Part shown: positions 1 to 7,218 of the stretch, piece by piece
Layout: each line of letters begins with the position of its first letter
How positions within the stretch are numbered: position 1 is the first letter of the stretch
Assembly (NCBI GenBank): GCA_003166055.1
Contig: PMWR01000322.1
Span: 1,836 to 18,604 of the forward strand
Direction: 5' to 3'
From: Acidobacteriaceae bacterium
GTDB lineage: Bacteria; Acidobacteriota; Terriglobia; Terriglobales; Acidobacteriaceae
DNA: 16,769 nt
Made by a program: the position numbers and the translations under genes
Notes under the pieces: generated by a model
Seen by the model: the letters and a program-made list of their open reading frames with translations, nothing else
The model's database searches: none
What the model was told of the DNA's origin: nothing

Positions 1-249
1 GAATCTCTCCGGGCGCACCATTAGACCTCATACAATCAAGCAATTATGGGCCGGTCGCTCACAGCCGCGACACACTGCGTTTTCTATGTCAACAAAATCA
101 ACGAGGATCTCCATCTGATAGCTGGTCACCGCACTGATACCCTCTTGATCCTCGTGAATTCTGGTGCTGCTGCAAAAATCCATTTGAAGCCAATCATGGC
201 AGCGGCACTTGACCCGCATCCATTATCTCGTCGCGCGTGACGGTACCCT
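1..249. other. non-coding or decayed stretch at left edge
   Basis: I see no recognisable gene here. Short open frames exist on both strands, but none has a clear ribosome binding site or a protein motif I recognise. On the - strand it lies just downstream of the HsdR-like scrap. The next conserved part of an HsdR protein should follow, yet no frame I translated shows the expected helicase motifs, so the restriction gene is broken off or replaced here. Confidence 0.5.
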
Positions 250-408
250 CCCATAGCCGAACACCTCGCGTGCGGCATGGACGATTTCTTCACCGTGGTT
301 GTCGTCTTGGGCAAAGATCAGCGTTTTAGGCGCCCACTCACCCGTGCGATCCGGAAGGGCGCCCAACAGGAGGCTGCGTCGGAGGAAGCGACGATAAGTC
401 TTTTCAGG
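250..408 (-). pseudogene. fragment of type I restriction enzyme HsdR (helicase domain)
   Basis: The reverse strand encodes about 53 residues that read like the start of the second RecA-like helicase domain of HsdR, the ATP-dependent translocase subunit of type I restriction systems. The key stretch is PKTLIFAQDDNH followed by EEIV and REVFG. It matches my recollection of the family pattern in which KTLIFAKDD is followed by a His-Ala-Glu and an Ile-Val, then a REEFG-like segment. Only this scrap is present: HsdR is normally around 800-1100 residues, and neither the Walker A or DEAD-box part nor the following motifs were found in adjacent frames. No hsdM or hsdS is visible. The identification rests on remembered family motifs over a short span; the reading frame is open but clearly not a complete protein. 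Confidence 0.55.
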
Positions 409-828
409 CATAAGGAGATCTTTCGATCCGATGTTGACTCCTTGATGAGCGGGGAGACGGCCGAAGCCGCCTCCCCAGTTCATCGTCTCCATGAGTCTCC
501 AACTGGCTATCCCTTGGCAGGTTGGTCTCTACCAGGGCCTGCCTCCGATTCATCAACCAAGTACCATTCTGGCGGAGAAGAGGCTGTCTGAATAGGAGAA
601 TCCAGCGAACGGCAAGTGCGCCAAATTCAAGCTGTCTCAACCCAGGGGTTCACCCTACTTGAGCGTGCTGGATTCTGTGCCCGCATGAGCGATTTCTGAA
701 CGCTCTATCAATGGCATTGGCTTGACGGCGGCGGTACCATCGAGTGATTGGGATGGAACTGCGTCCGGCGATCGATATACGGCGCTCACCGCAGGGCAAC
801 TTCTCGAAGAGGCTCACTGTGGAAGTGT
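409..828. other. unassigned stretch between two gene relics
   Basis: About 420 bases without a supportable gene. Several open frames of 60-100 codons overlap each other on both strands, but none shows a recognisable domain or convincing start signal. The stretch lies between the HsdR-like and integrase-like relics and is best described as decayed sequence. The last part (about 770-828) may belong to the integrase relic in another frame. Confidence 0.45.
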
Positions 829-1005
829 GTCAGCCGGAAATTGGGGGCCCCCTTCCGCATCGTTGCGGAGAATCCGACGTGGGGAGCGCCACGCATTCAT
901 CGCGAACTGAAGCTGCCTGGTTTCGATGTTTCGGAGCGAACGGTACTGCGATGGATGAAGAAAGCGCCGACGAAGCCAGCACCGGCAAGGCCATGGGTGA
1001 CCTTC
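829..1005 (+). pseudogene. fragment of integrase/transposase (helix-turn-helix region of an rve-type integrase)
   Basis: One + strand frame reads FRIVAENPTWGAPRI, then HRELKLPGFDVSERT and VLRWMKKAPTKP. This is the conserved DNA-binding segment that precedes the DDE/rve catalytic core in integrases of the IS3/IS481-like type, where ENPTWG-pRIhgEL and lGf-vse-TV-R are hallmarks. The catalytic Asp-Asp-Glu core is absent; after about 1005 the frame loses similarity. Upstream, the family's usual VSxEIRxLI segment seems to continue in a different frame (around 820-850), implying a frameshift. No terminal inverted repeats or target duplication were recognised, so this is an inactive remnant and the original element's ends cannot be placed. 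Confidence 0.65.
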
Positions 1006-1130
1006 CCGTTCCGGCTGCATGAGGCCCATCGCGAATTGCAATTTGGCGAGCCACAGATTATGTTGATAGGAAATCTGCTCGATTCACGGATCGCACAGGC
1101 GCGGCCGTTGGCGGCGTTCGGGAGAACTTC

Positions 1131-2870
1131 ATGAGGGTATTCCGCCACATAGCGCTGTGCTTGACTCTTGCAGCAGTTGCCTCTCTGCTTGTTGCGCAAA
1201 AGAACGGCGTTGACAGTGAGGTGGCTCGGGATCCAGGCGATATGGCGTCGACCTATGTGCCTCTGGAAAGCTGGGCCTATCCGGCGATCGAGCGGTTGGC
1301 GGCCTTTGGCTATGTGGAGACTGCAATTGCCGGAGAACGGCCATGGACCCGCATGGAGTTTGCGCGGCTGATTGAAGAGGCAGGCGACTCGGACTCGAAC
1401 CAGGGCCTGGATCCGGAAGCGGCCAGGATTTACGCCAGTCTGAAGCAGGAATTTTCAGAAGAGTTAGCCAGGCGGGACGGCGCCGCGAATCTGGGCGCTA
1501 CCGTGGAGTCGATGTATGTGCGCAACACAGGCATCGCGGGCACGCCGATTACGGATGGTTATCACTTTGGGCAGACCCTGGTAAACAACTATGGCCGTCC
1601 TTATGGACCGGGTGAAAATAATTATTCCGGTGTAGCGCTTCGCGCTGTCGCAGGGTCGTTTGCCGTTTATGTGCGGGGCGAGTCGCAGCGCGCGGGACTT
1701 GAGCCTTCAGCTCCATTAAGTTCGCAGCCTCTGATTGCGGCGGCGGATAACTACACGAACGGCGCCGCGGCGGAACCGGAATCCGGAATGGAGCGCTTAC
1801 GCTTGCTGGACGCATACGCTTCTTATACCTTCAAGAACAACCAGCTTTCTGTTGGACAACAATCGCTATGGTGGGGGCCGGGCAAGGGCGGCCCGGTACT
1901 GTTCAGCAACAACGCCGAGCCGGTGCTGATGATTCGTCTTGACCGCACATCGCCGATTGAACTGCCATCGATCGGAAAGTGGCTTGGGAAAATTCGGTTC
2001 CAGCTTTTTTGGGGGCGGCTTGAGGGGCAACAATTCGATAACGATTACGGCGGCATAGGCGTGTCGCAAACCACTACCAATGTTGTTGGAAGCCCCGGCG
2101 TCGCGCTCGCCGACCAACCGTTCTTCAACGGACAGAAATTCAGTTTCAAGTTTACCAGGAACTTTGAGTTCAGCGTATCGAAGACCGGGATTTATGCCGG
2201 ACCGGGATTTCCTGCCACGTTGAAGAGCCTTCTAAGAAGCGTGTTTTCGGCCGGAAATTCACCCGGAGCAGGTGACCCCGGAGACCGGCGCTCGGCGGTC
2301 GACGTGACGTACCGGGTGCCGTGGATCCGCGACTGGATGACCTTGTACTTCGACACGTTTTCCGATGATGAGCCTTTTCCGCTCGAGTATCCAAAAGAAT
2401 GCGTATGGTCTCCGGGAATCTATCTGGCAAAGCTACCGCACCTGCCCAAGGCGGACTTTCGCATGGAAGGATTTCTGTCTCCGCCTCGATACATCATTCC
2501 CGGTTACTATTACTATAACTTTCATTATTTGAGCGGCTATACCAATAGCCGGGAGTTAATAGGAAGTTGGATTGGGCGCGAGGGGCGCGGTGAACAGCTA
2601 TGGACCACTTGGTGGTTCTCCCCGCGGACTTCGTTACAGGCGAGTTTTCGCAACATGTCGGCGGATCGTGATTTTCTGCACGGAGGAAATCTCCACGACT
2701 TCAGCGTGACAAGTGATATCTCGGTCCGGCCCGAATGGTCGGTTCATGTCACTGGGCAGTTGGAACGTTGGAGTTTTCCGGTGTTTGCATCGGCTCCGCA
2801 AAATAATTTTGCCATCACAACGGAATTGAGGTACACGCCGGCGAAGGGGCATCGCTGGTGGTCACGATAG
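1131..2870 (+). CDS. Wzi-family capsule assembly outer-membrane protein
   Basis: This 579-residue protein is probably an outer-membrane beta-barrel of the capsule assembly Wzi family, which helps anchor or organise exported polysaccharide on the cell surface. The ATG at 1131 has a clear GGGAGA ribosome binding site 5 nt upstream. Residues 1-22 form a signal peptide (basic start, then a hydrophobic run ending near LLVA-Q). Residues about 38-86 (SWAYPAIERLAAFGYV, RPWTRMEFARLI) resemble an S-layer-homology-like helical module. The remainder has the alternating polar/aromatic pattern of barrel strands, including LSVGQQSLWWGPG and a Tyr-rich PGYYYYNFHYLSGY stretch. It ends in WWSR rather than the common terminal Phe. 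It is followed by an epimerase relic and hldE, which fits a surface polysaccharide role. The family call is from overall style and motifs; the exact function is inferred. Confidence 0.82.
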   Translation: MRVFRHIALCLTLAAVASLLVAQKNGVDSEVARDPGDMASTYVPLESWAYPAIERLAAFGYVETAIAGERPWTRMEFARLIEEAGDSDSNQGLDPEAARIYASLKQEFSEELARRDGAANLGATVESMYVRNTGIAGTPITDGYHFGQTLVNNYGRPYGPGENNYSGVALRAVAGSFAVYVRGESQRAGLEPSAPLSSQPLIAAADNYTNGAAAEPESGMERLRLLDAYASYTFKNNQLSVGQQSLWWGPGKGGPVLFSNNAEPVLMIRLDRTSPIELPSIGKWLGKIRFQLFWGRLEGQQFDNDYGGIGVSQTTTNVVGSPGVALADQPFFNGQKFSFKFTRNFEFSVSKTGIYAGPGFPATLKSLLRSVFSAGNSPGAGDPGDRRSAVDVTYRVPWIRDWMTLYFDTFSDDEPFPLEYPKECVWSPGIYLAKLPHLPKADFRMEGFLSPPRYIIPGYYYYNFHYLSGYTNSRELIGSWIGREGRGEQLWTTWWFSPRTSLQASFRNMSADRDFLHGGNLHDFSVTSDISVRPEWSVHVTGQLERWSFPVFASAPQNNFAITTELRYTPAKGHRWWSR

Positions 2871-2892
2871 AACATGCTCGCCGAGAGCGATT

Positions 2893-2910
2893 AGAATGAG
2901 AATACATTCT
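2893..2910. repeat. short spaced inverted repeat upstream of hldE
   Basis: AGAATG and CATTCT are exact reverse complements separated by 6 nt, lying 22 nt after the wzi-like stop. An 8-base palindrome CTCGCGAG follows at 2925-2932. Either could be an operator half-site pair or a weak hairpin; no T-tract follows, so a terminator is unlikely. Function unknown. Confidence 0.3.
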
Positions 2911-2936
2911 GAGCAAACGAGAGGCTCGCGAGACAC

Positions 2937-3014
2937 ATGCTGATCGTTACCGGCGGGGGCGGACTTCACATGGCTGCTCAACAATCCGCGAGAGCGGTTT
3001 GCAACACAGACTAA
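2937..3014 (+). pseudogene. 25-codon relic of a nucleotide-sugar epimerase/dehydratase N-terminus
   Basis: An ATG at 2937 opens a 25-codon frame starting MLIVTGGGG and ending at TAA 3012-3014. The first nine residues look like the Rossmann-fold start (MxIVTGGAGFIGS) of short-chain-dehydrogenase-type sugar epimerases such as HldD or RfbB. The GxxGxxG motif is not completed in this frame. A shifted frame from about 2965 reads FTWLLNNPRERF, which resembles the next helix of such enzymes, so a deletion and frameshift may explain the sequence. Alternatively it is an accidental short frame or a leader peptide: its stop lies 14 nt before the probable GTG start of hldE. The motif is short, so confidence is modest. 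Confidence 0.4.
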
Positions 3015-3019
3015 CTCCG

Positions 3020-3024
3020 AGGAA
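3020..3024 (+). promoter_or_regulatory. ribosome binding site deciding the hldE start
   Basis: AGGAA lies 4 nt before the GTG at 3029. The longer in-frame alternative, a TTG at 2999, has no comparable site and would overlap the epimerase relic. This favours the GTG start. Confidence 0.5.
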
Positions 3025-3028
3025 CGGT

Positions 3029-4492
3029 GTGATCGAGCAACTGCACGAGGTAATTCAGCAGATCGAGCATGAGTGGGCCACCAAGCGCATCCTTGTGGTT
3101 GGAGACGTAATGCTGGACAAGTACATTTGGGGAGAGGTAGGGCGCATCTCCCCAGAGGCGCCGGTGCCTGTGGTGCGCACCATCCACCAGACTGAGAAGC
3201 CAGGCGGCGCGGCCAACGTGGCCATGAACCTTGCGCGGCTGGGTGCGCAGACAGTGCTGGCAGGCTTTACCGGCAATGACGAAGACGCCCGGCTCCTCAC
3301 CGAGAGTCTCCGTTCCAATGGCATTTCTCCTCTATTCGTATCCAGCGATGGTTTTCCCACCATCGCCAAGCTGCGCATTATGGGGCGGCATCAGCAGATG
3401 CTGCGCCTGGATACCGAGAAGCTTGGCGATCGCCTCCAGGCAGATTACGAGTGCCTGGTTCAGAGTGTCCTTGCGCAACTCCCCACGTGCGATGCTGTTG
3501 TGCTCTCAGACTACGCCAAGGGCACGCTCACGCCTGAAGTCTGCCAGCAGGTTATTCAGGCCGGTCGCAGGCACGATGTTCCTGTATTGGCGGACCCCAA
3601 GAACCCTGACTTTACCCGCTATCGAGGCGCCACGACCGTATGTCCCAATCTGGGCGAACTCTCTTTGGCCCTGCACATGGATGCAGCCAACCTTGAGAGC
3701 CTGCTTACCGCTGCCGAAGCCATGGTACCGGCCTTCGATCTCGCCTTCCTCATCGCAACCCTCAGTGAAAAGGGCATTGCGCTGTTGCGGCCAGGAAATC
3801 GCTTCATGGCTCCGACCATGGCCCGCCAGGTCCTGGACGTTTCCGGCGCCGGAGACACGGTCATCGCAGTTCTCGCGTTGTGCCTGGCATGCGGCTTCAA
3901 TCCTGAGGCCAGTGTGCAATTGGCCAATGTGGCCGCCGGGATTGTAGTGGGCAAGGTCGGCACAGTGCCAGTGGAGAAGCACGAACTGCTTGCCGCGCTG
4001 TCCCCTGAGTTCGGTCTTCATGCGGCAGACAAAGTGGTCACCTGCTCCGAATTAGTCAGCCGCGTGGCTCTCTGGAGGGCAAACGGCGAGCGGGTAGTCT
4101 TCACCAACGGTTGCTTCGATCTGCTGCATGTGGGCCACATCGCGGTGCTGGAGCAGGCCCGGCGCTTCGGTGACCGGCTGATTGTAGCCATAAATAGCGA
4201 TGCCTCGGTACGCTCGTTGAAGGGGCCCACCCGCCCGATTGTTGGCGAGAATGAACGGGCTCGCGTGTTGGCGGCTCTGGCGGCAGTGGATGCCGTAGTC
4301 GTCTTCGGTGAGCCTACCCCCCTGGAACTAATCGTGGCGTCGAGGCCTGATGTGATTGTCAAGGGTGGCGACTACAACCCGGACACTGTGGTTGGCGCCA
4401 GGGAGGTCAAGACCTGGGGTGGACAAGTGAAAATCGTTCCTATCGTCGAAGGCTTCTCCACGACTCGACTGATCGGCGCAATGGAGGGCTAG
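3029..4492 (+). CDS. hldE: bifunctional D-glycero-beta-D-manno-heptose-7-phosphate kinase / heptose-1-phosphate adenylyltransferase
   Basis: HldE catalyses two steps of ADP-heptose synthesis in the cytoplasm: phosphorylation of heptose 7-phosphate at C1, and, after GmhB removes the 7-phosphate, adenylyl transfer to give ADP-D,D-heptose. The N-terminal ribokinase/PfkB domain (about 20-325) shows VVGDVMLDKYIWG, SPEAPVPVV, PGGAANVAMNLARLGA and the catalytic DVSGAGDT near 270-277. The C-terminal nucleotidyltransferase domain (about 350-487) shows VFTNGCFDLLHVGH (HxGH near 367), VAINSDASVRSLKG, VKGGDY and GFSTTRLI. With the GTG at 3029 the protein is 487 residues, close to the 477 of E. coli HldE; a TTG at 2999 would add ten residues. 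Both active sites look intact. It lies in a polysaccharide locus rather than beside other heptose genes, suggesting the ADP-heptose feeds the exopolysaccharide, though it could also serve LPS core synthesis. Confidence 0.95.
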   Translation: MIEQLHEVIQQIEHEWATKRILVVGDVMLDKYIWGEVGRISPEAPVPVVRTIHQTEKPGGAANVAMNLARLGAQTVLAGFTGNDEDARLLTESLRSNGISPLFVSSDGFPTIAKLRIMGRHQQMLRLDTEKLGDRLQADYECLVQSVLAQLPTCDAVVLSDYAKGTLTPEVCQQVIQAGRRHDVPVLADPKNPDFTRYRGATTVCPNLGELSLALHMDAANLESLLTAAEAMVPAFDLAFLIATLSEKGIALLRPGNRFMAPTMARQVLDVSGAGDTVIAVLALCLACGFNPEASVQLANVAAGIVVGKVGTVPVEKHELLAALSPEFGLHAADKVVTCSELVSRVALWRANGERVVFTNGCFDLLHVGHIAVLEQARRFGDRLIVAINSDASVRSLKGPTRPIVGENERARVLAALAAVDAVVVFGEPTPLELIVASRPDVIVKGGDYNPDTVVGAREVKTWGGQVKIVPIVEGFSTTRLIGAMEG

Positions 4493-4712
4493 TGTCATCT
4501 CCGAATGTGGGAGGCAACGATTTTAGGTTGGTCTTTCGCCGCTTCCAAGGGCCGCGCCGCTCTAACGTTCATGCCCAGAAGTGTCGAAGTTGCCGAGCGT
4601 TGACTTGGAGCGTGGCGACTTCGGTCTGTGCTAGTCTTATGGCATCATGAGTCTCCCAAAACATCGTTGGGGCATCGGGGGTTGCCGCTCCAACTTTGTG
4701 CATGCCCGATCC

Positions 4713-7151
4713 ATGTTGCGGCTTCGTAGAGTTAGGCAAGTTGCTCTTGCTGCGCAGATCTTGACCTTGTCGATTGCAACCATGCTCCGCGCACAAATGC
4801 CATCTGAGAGCAGCAGTCCGCAGATTCAGGAGCAGACTGGTCCGCTCCTGACCCCGCAAACAAACGTCCCGACGACCGTCGGAAATGGCGCTCAGGGACA
4901 GATCTCGAATCCTAACTATCCTGCGAACAACTATTCGGATATTGAGCAATACTCGCGCCAAGCCAATATCAGGAACCGGGCGCAGGAAGCGCCACTTCCG
5001 GCGGAACCGCCTACCGAGTTCCAGAAGTTTGTCGCTTCCACCACCGGTCAAACTTTGCCCATCTTTGGAGCGAACCTCTTCAACAGTGTGCCGTCTACTT
5101 TTGCTCCGCTGGACATGACTCCAGTTCCGCCCGATTATGTCATAGGGCCCGGCGACGAGTTGCGCATTCGCGTATGGGGACAGGTGAACTTCCAGACCAA
5201 TGTTCGCGTCGACCGGTCGGGCGAGATATTCCTTCCGCAAATTGGCCCAGTGCATGTTCAGGGCTTGGCGGAGTCAGCCCTCGATGCTCATTTACGCGAA
5301 GCTGTCGGCCGCGTTTATCACAACTTCGATCTAACCGCGAACGTTGGTCAGATTCGCGCGATACAGGTGTATGTATCGGGGCAGGCGCGGCGTCCCGGCG
5401 TTTATACGGTGAGTTCGCTCAGTTCGCTGGTCGACGCTATCTTTGTCAGCGGCGGGCCATCGGTGCAAGGCTCGATGCGCCATATCCAATTGCGCCGCGG
5501 CGCCGCCGTGGTAACAGACTTCGACCTTTATGCACTGTTGATTCGGGGCGACAAATCGAAGGACGTAAAACTCCAGTCGGAAGATGTCATTTTCATTCCT
5601 CCCGTCGGCCCTCAGGCAGCGGTCGTGGGTAGTGTGCGCAATCCCGCCATTTACGAACTCGGGGTAAATGAATCGCTTGATGGCTTGATTGCCGATGCCG
5701 GCGGTGTGTCCGTGGTTGCTTCGGAGACCCGGGTGTCAATCGAGCGTATTGACAATCACCGCACCCGGCACGCCATGGAGGTGCCCTACGATGCGACCGG
5801 CCTCGCGACCCCGCTGATCGACGGCGACCTCGTACGCGTTTTTTCCATCGTGCCCCTCTACCGCAAGACGGTAATTCTCCGAGGCAACACGGCGAACCCA
5901 GGCCGGTTCGCCTGGCACGCAGGCATGCGCATAAGCGACCTGATTCCGGATAAGGAATCGCTGATCACGCGGAATTACTGGTGGAAGCGTGCCCAACTTG
6001 GATTGCCGGCTCCTGAGGAGGCGGACGCGCCGAGCCAGACCGGAAGCGGCCAAAGTCAGAATGGAATCGACCAGAGCCAGAGGTTGAGCGCGCAAGAACG
6101 CGCTGGCAGCGCGTCCCTGGCAGCCACACAGTCCACCGCGCCCGATCGGATCCCCGCTCCAGTGCAGCGTACCGAGATTCGGGCGCTCGCGCCTGAGATC
6201 GACTGGGATTATGCCGCCATCGAGCGGCTGGACCCGGAAACCTTGAAGAACAAGGTAATTCCGTTCGACCTTGGAAAGCTGGTGTTGCAACATGACCCAT
6301 CCCAGGACCTTGAACTTCAAGCCGGAGACGTGGTCTCAATCTTCTCAGAGGCTGACATTCGCGAGCCCATTGCTCAACAGACCAAGCAGATCACGCTCGG
6401 AGGCGAGTTCGCTCACAGTGGGGTGTACACAGTCACACCGGGTGAGACCCTACGCCAGTTGGTGGAACGCGCCGGCGGGCTTACAGGCGATGCGTACCTC
6501 TATGGCTCGGAGTTCACCAGGCAGTCGACCCGCGCTGCGCAGCAGGCAAGAATCGACGAATATGTGCAGAGTCTGGGTATGTCAATCGAGCGCAACAGTC
6601 TCGCCCTTGCTGCGACTTCAGTAGGTTCGCCAATGGAACTGGCGAGCGGCGCCGCTGGACAGAGCAGCGAACGGGATCTTCTTGCAAGTCTGCGGCAGAT
6701 TCGCGCTACCGGCCGTATCGTATTGAAATTCAACCAGGATAGCGCTGGAGATAATAGTTTACCCGACATTCCACTGGAGGACGGAGACCGCTTTTTCGTG
6801 CCGTCCGTCCCAGCCGTTGTGAACGTTGTCGGGGCTGTATACGATCAAAACTCTTTCCTGTACTCGCCGGGGCGATGGCTCGATACATACCTTCGTCTTG
6901 CTGGTGGACCCAATAGGGATGCGGATTGGAAGCATGCCTTCATCATTCGGGCCGACGGGCAGGTGCTCAGCCGCGAATCGATAGACCGGCTCTGGTCTGG
7001 CGACTTTAAACGGGTACGAATCTATCCGGGGGATACGATCATAGTGCCGGAGAAGGTCTTCAAGCCGTCCGCCATGCGCGGAATACTGGATTGGTCGCAG
7101 TTATTCTCGCAATTCGCGCTGGGCGCGGCGGCCTTGGATGTAATTAAATAG
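4713..7151 (+). CDS. SLBB-domain polysaccharide export protein (Wza/KpsD-like)
   Basis: Probably the periplasmic/outer-membrane exporter through which the polymer leaves the cell. From the ATG at 4713 it has 812 residues; residues 1-28 form a signal peptide (basic MLRLRRVRQ, hydrophobic core, MLRAQ). An ATG at 4647 in the same frame would place 22 residues before this signal, which is why I prefer 4713; neither start has a good ribosome binding site. The Poly_export domain begins near 138 (PPDYVIGPGDELRIRVWGQ). SLBB-type modules start near 216 (VYVSGQARRPGVYTV), 300 (AAVVGSVRNPAIYEL), 384, 557 (GGEFAHSGVYTVTPGETL) and 699 (VNVVGAVYDQNSF). A Gln/Ser/Ala-rich linker lies near 433-470. No lipobox Cys is seen, unlike E. 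coli Wza. The C-terminus (LFSQFALGAAALDVIK) is hydrophobic or amphipathic. It precedes the wzz-like gene by 68 nt. Confidence 0.9.
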   Translation: MLRLRRVRQVALAAQILTLSIATMLRAQMPSESSSPQIQEQTGPLLTPQTNVPTTVGNGAQGQISNPNYPANNYSDIEQYSRQANIRNRAQEAPLPAEPPTEFQKFVASTTGQTLPIFGANLFNSVPSTFAPLDMTPVPPDYVIGPGDELRIRVWGQVNFQTNVRVDRSGEIFLPQIGPVHVQGLAESALDAHLREAVGRVYHNFDLTANVGQIRAIQVYVSGQARRPGVYTVSSLSSLVDAIFVSGGPSVQGSMRHIQLRRGAAVVTDFDLYALLIRGDKSKDVKLQSEDVIFIPPVGPQAAVVGSVRNPAIYELGVNESLDGLIADAGGVSVVASETRVSIERIDNHRTRHAMEVPYDATGLATPLIDGDLVRVFSIVPLYRKTVILRGNTANPGRFAWHAGMRISDLIPDKESLITRNYWWKRAQLGLPAPEEADAPSQTGSGQSQNGIDQSQRLSAQERAGSASLAATQSTAPDRIPAPVQRTEIRALAPEIDWDYAAIERLDPETLKNKVIPFDLGKLVLQHDPSQDLELQAGDVVSIFSEADIREPIAQQTKQITLGGEFAHSGVYTVTPGETLRQLVERAGGLTGDAYLYGSEFTRQSTRAAQQARIDEYVQSLGMSIERNSLALAATSVGSPMELASGAAGQSSERDLLASLRQIRATGRIVLKFNQDSAGDNSLPDIPLEDGDRFFVPSVPAVVNVVGAVYDQNSFLYSPGRWLDTYLRLAGGPNRDADWKHAFIIRADGQVLSRESIDRLWSGDFKRVRIYPGDTIIVPEKVFKPSAMRGILDWSQLFSQFALGAAALDVIK

Positions 7152-7162
7152 CGGGATTTAAA

Positions 7163-7194
7163 GCGCGTTTCCTGTAGAATTGAAGGAAACGCGC
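7163..7194 (+). repeat. perfect 11-bp intercistronic hairpin
   Basis: GCGCGTTTCCT (7163-7173) and AGGAAACGCGC (7184-7194) are exact reverse complements around a 10-nt loop. The hairpin starts 12 nt after the export-protein stop and ends 17 nt before the wzz-like ribosome binding site. No run of T follows, so a classical intrinsic terminator is unlikely. A processing/stability hairpin or partial attenuator tuning the ratio of exporter to chain-length protein are alternatives. The pairing is direct observation; the role is inference. Confidence 0.75.
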
Positions 7195-7210
7195 GAATTC
7201 TTCTCCATAC

Positions 7211-7215
7211 AGGAG
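7211..7215 (+). promoter_or_regulatory. ribosome binding site deciding the wzz-like start
   Basis: AGGAG lies 3 nt before ATG 7219, a short but usable spacing. The longer in-frame TTG at 7180 sits inside the hairpin loop and has no such site, so 7219 is the preferred start. Confidence 0.6.
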
Positions 7216-7218
7216 CCA

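Noticed and set aside
1006..1130. Continuation of the integrase into its catalytic core
   Set aside because: The frame stays open to 1134, but the residues after about 1005 show none of the DDE-core pattern.
3231..3947. 238-codon open frame on the + strand inside hldE
   Set aside because: It lies in another frame of a gene with clear motifs, has unlikely composition (rich in Trp, Pro, Arg, Ser) and no recognisable domain.
4600..4640. TTGACT and TAGTCT as a promoter before the export gene
   Set aside because: The two boxes are 26 nt apart, too far for a sigma-70 promoter, and no better-spaced -10 was found.
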